Assembly: GCA_023412635.1 (NCBI GenBank)
Contig: JAEYNI010000138.1
Location: forward strand, 1-6,340
Source: Bacillota bacterium
Lineage (GTDB): Bacteria; Bacillota; Clostridia; Acetivibrionales; DSM-1351
Length of the DNA: 6,340 nucleotides
Reading direction: 5' to 3'
A program made the position numbers and the translations under genes. Shown here piece by piece: positions 4,471-6,340 of this stretch (position 1 is its first letter; every line of letters starts with the position of its first letter). The notes under the pieces were generated by a model. It made no database searches. It was not told the origin of the DNA and worked only from the letters and a program-made list of their open reading frames with translations.

Positions 4471-4821
4471 TTATAGTATTTCTTTTTTACCGCCCTTTAT
4501 AACGGTGATCTCAACATCCTGTCTTTCAAGCTTATTATTGATAATTTCAATGGCTTTTTCCTGCTCAGTCAACTTCTCATATACCATCTGGTAACCCTCC
4601 AAAGAAGCTTTGATATCAGGCTTTACTTCATTTTCTAAACAAAATTCGATTTTTGTTAATCTTGTGTTTATCTCTTTTATTTCTTTTTCAACTGTACCGA
4701 ATCTGCCTTCGATTTTATCGAATTTACTGTCAAATCCATTTAATCTGCCTTCAATTTTATCGAACTTACCTACAAACTCATTATACATTTTTGTTAATAG
4801 CTGAAAAGTTTTATCTTCCAT
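4471..4821 (-). CDS. Small heptad-repeat (coiled-coil) protein, 116 aa
   Basis: No enzyme motif. The whole length is a predicted amphipathic helix, rich in Lys and Glu with regular hydrophobic positions, best from about 15-62 and 76-104. FDKIEGR occurs twice (20-26 and 34-40), a two-heptad repeat also visible in the DNA. Similar short coiled-coil proteins with no known role are common in clostridial genomes; I know of no assigned function. The start is certain: GGAGGTGA lies 4 nt before the ATG, and an extended -10 promoter precedes it. It is the only gene between recombinase B and the broken cotJC end, in the same direction as B and 68 nt after it. That position makes it a candidate partner or directionality factor for B, which is only inference. 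Confidence 0.85.
   Translation of the reverse strand: MEDKTFQLLTKMYNEFVGKFDKIEGRLNGFDSKFDKIEGRFGTVEKEIKEINTRLTKIEFCLENEVKPDIKASLEGYQMVYEKLTEQEKAIEIINNKLERQDVEITVIKGGKKEIL
4700..4768 (-). repeat. 42-bp-period repeat within the coiled-coil gene
   Basis: A 27-bp unit at 4700-4726 recurs at 4742-4768 with two mismatches. The period of 42 bp equals 14 codons, or two heptads, so duplication kept the coiled-coil register. Confidence 0.75.
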
Positions 4822-4852
4822 CTATTCACCTCCAATATTTTTAGTTAAAGAT

Positions 4853-4861
4853 ATTATATCA
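4853..4861 (-). promoter_or_regulatory. Extended -10 promoter for the coiled-coil gene
   Basis: Minus strand TGATATAAT combines the TGn extension with a perfect TATAAT. No good -35 lies at the right distance, which extended -10 promoters tolerate. The start point would be near 4846, leaving a leader of about 25 nt that holds the Shine-Dalgarno. It suggests vegetative (sigma-A) expression independent of recombinase B. Confidence 0.5.
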
Positions 4862-4889
4862 TAAAAAGATAATGATAAATTCAAAGATT

Positions 4890-6340
4890 TTATTCCTCAA
4901 AGGTAAATTCATATGAGAGGCTATAGTCATCACTTATTATGATTTTCCTTATAATTTTTCTTATTATTTCCTCTTTAAGCTCGTAATTGAGATTGTTTAT
5001 ATTATGAATGAAGCCCTTTACTTTTTCTTTTATCTGGAAATATCTATCTTCAAGATTATCTACCTTCTGTAATTTCTGATCAAGCTCAAGAAGCCTTTTT
5101 TCCAGTTTTGAATTTTGTGCTCTAAGTTCATAAAGTCTTACCTTATACTCTTCCAGGGTTATGGCATCAGCTTCAAAGGCTACTTGTTGTTTTTTTACTG
5201 CTGAATTAGTACTCTCAAGCTTATCCTTTACTGTCTCACGCTCTTTCTTCTCTTTTTCCAGCTTCAGATCATAGATATATTGTTTTTGCTTTATTCTGTC
5301 GTCAATAATATCATTATTTGTAAACAACCCTTTAATGGATTCCATTACCTTGTCATCAACAATTCCCATTGTGTAATTAGAGACCTTATTTGAACATGTA
5401 CCGGTTATCTTTTTGTCAAAATAATAGAAATAGTAATCATCGTCTGTCCTGTCTGCTTTAGGTCTGGCTTTAGCATAATTTTTGGGAATCTTCCCTCCAA
5501 ATAGCTTGCTTCCGCAGGAAGAACAGTAAAGTAAACCAGATAACAGATATTTCTTTGTGCAGCTCCACTCTTTATTGTCCTTCTCTTTTCTTTCCTGCAC
5601 TATTTGTTGAATTCTATCAAATCTGTCCTTGGAGATCAGCGCAGGATGAGTGTTTTCGCGAACTACCCATTGTTCCTGAGGTCTTACCATTCTTTTGGCT
5701 TTTCCTGTGCTATCTCTGACGGTTAATGTGACATTATACATGTTTATTCCCAGGTATACAGGATTGGTCAGAATAGTTGTTATTGAGTTAGTTGTCCAAT
5801 TATTCCCACCACGACTGGTCTTCACTCTCTGGGAATTCAGATACTTACATATTTTAAGTCTCCCCCAGCCTTCGAGAAATTTATCAACAATTAATTTGTA
5901 AATCTCCGCCGTCTCATGATTTACAACCAGGTGTTGGCCATCCTCTGATAGCTTATAACCAAAAGCAGGTTTTGCAACATTAGTTTTGCCCTCATTTGCC
6001 TTAATCAACTGAGTTATCTTAACCCTTGAGCTTGTTGTCTTTCTTTCCTTCTGTGCCAAGCCAGCATGTATAACAAGGAGAAACTCATCGTCATCAGTTC
6101 TGCTATCGTAACCTTCCTTAATTGAAATAAAAAAAGCCCCTTGAGCTACAAGGCTTCTTTTTAATTCAATAATATCTAAAATATCTCGTGAAGTTCTAGA
6201 TATTTCCTTAGAAACTATTCCTTTTATCCTTCCTGAAGAAATATCATTTTTGAGCCTAGTCATTTCATTTCTCAGATAGCTGTAAGCACCTGTTTTTACA
6301 TCGGTGTAGAAATCAACAATATTATATCCATTAATTTTAG
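4890..6340 (-). CDS. Large serine recombinase B, 3' part (runs off right edge)
   Basis: The frame is open from the right edge, giving 482 visible residues. Roughly 40-60 N-terminal residues, including the catalytic serine, lie outside. Visible parts: the end of the resolvase domain with the arginine motif VSKEISRTSRD (R48, R51 of the visible part), a recombinase domain with FGYKLSEDGQ and the typical ILTNPVYLGI, a zinc ribbon beginning LLSGLLYCSSCGSKL and closed by TCSNK, then a long Lys/Glu coiled coil and a basic tail (IIRKIIRKIIIS). The motif style resembles clostridial TnpX/TndX-like recombinases and differs clearly from recombinase A. The first Met in the window (6263) is internal, not the start. 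The gene faces the broken cotJC end with only one small gene between, as expected for the integrase of an element inserted there. Class is secure; cotJC as target is inference. Confidence 0.93.
   Translation of the reverse strand, partial: KINGYNIVDFYTDVKTGAYSYLRNEMTRLKNDISSGRIKGIVSKEISRTSRDILDIIELKRSLVAQGAFFISIKEGYDSRTDDDEFLLVIHAGLAQKERKTTSSRVKITQLIKANEGKTNVAKPAFGYKLSEDGQHLVVNHETAEIYKLIVDKFLEGWGRLKICKYLNSQRVKTSRGGNNWTTNSITTILTNPVYLGINMYNVTLTVRDSTGKAKRMVRPQEQWVVRENTHPALISKDRFDRIQQIVQERKEKDNKEWSCTKKYLLSGLLYCSSCGSKLFGGKIPKNYAKARPKADRTDDDYYFYYFDKKITGTCSNKVSNYTMGIVDDKVMESIKGLFTNNDIIDDRIKQKQYIYDLKLEKEKKERETVKDKLESTNSAVKKQQVAFEADAITLEEYKVRLYELRAQNSKLEKRLLELDQKLQKVDNLEDRYFQIKEKVKGFIHNINNLNYELKEEIIRKIIRKIIISDDYSLSYEFTFEE

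Noticed and set aside
4610..4844. Two plus-strand open frames rich in Ile, Leu, Phe and Ser that look membrane-like
   Set aside because: They are reverse-strand shadows of the Lys/Glu-rich coiled-coil gene, an expected artefact of heptad-repeat DNA.
1..6340. tRNA, rRNA, CRISPR array or insertion-sequence transposase
   Set aside because: None of the expected structures, regular spacers or transposase motifs were seen; all long frames are accounted for.

Overview
The window looks like low-GC, spore-forming Firmicutes DNA, most likely from class Clostridia. The evidence is AT-rich intergenic DNA, strong GGAGG-type ribosome binding sites, a cotJ spore-coat operon, and a mother-cell sigma-K gene that keeps its pro-sequence. 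A Ruminiclostridium-like or related host is a guess from general flavour only.

The centre (about 3.09-4.39 kb) is a small sporulation island. Leftward runs the 5' half of sigK, with a good sigma-E-type promoter. Rightward runs cotJA-cotJB-cotJC. Both outward ends are broken. The sigK reading frame stops matching the family right after the conserved Cys-Ile-Glu-Asn, the place where the skin element splits sigK in Bacillus subtilis. The cotJC frame stops matching after Gly-Gly-Pro at codon 32 and hits a stop codon six codons later. The missing 3' halves are not in the window.

Left flank (1 to about 3.09 kb), all on the minus strand: a 66-aa protein of unknown function, an intact alpha/beta hydrolase of the monoacylglycerol-lipase type, a HAD phosphatase remnant with its middle deleted, an intrinsic terminator, and the first 377 residues of a large serine recombinase (called A here) that runs off the left edge. 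Right flank (about 4.39 kb to the end), also minus strand: a 116-aa heptad-repeat protein and the last 482 residues of a second, clearly different large serine recombinase (B), whose catalytic N-terminus lies beyond the right edge.

The simplest reading is that two sporulation-gene intervening elements, each with its own recombinase, sit back to back in divergent genes only 1.3 kb apart. If both are excised in the mother cell, sigK and cotJC would be restored during the same developmental programme. Splitting of sigK by a skin-type element is established biology. A second element in the neighbouring coat gene, giving a doubly interrupted locus, is the unusual part. Whether either element still excises cannot be seen here: the far junctions and 3' gene halves are outside the window.
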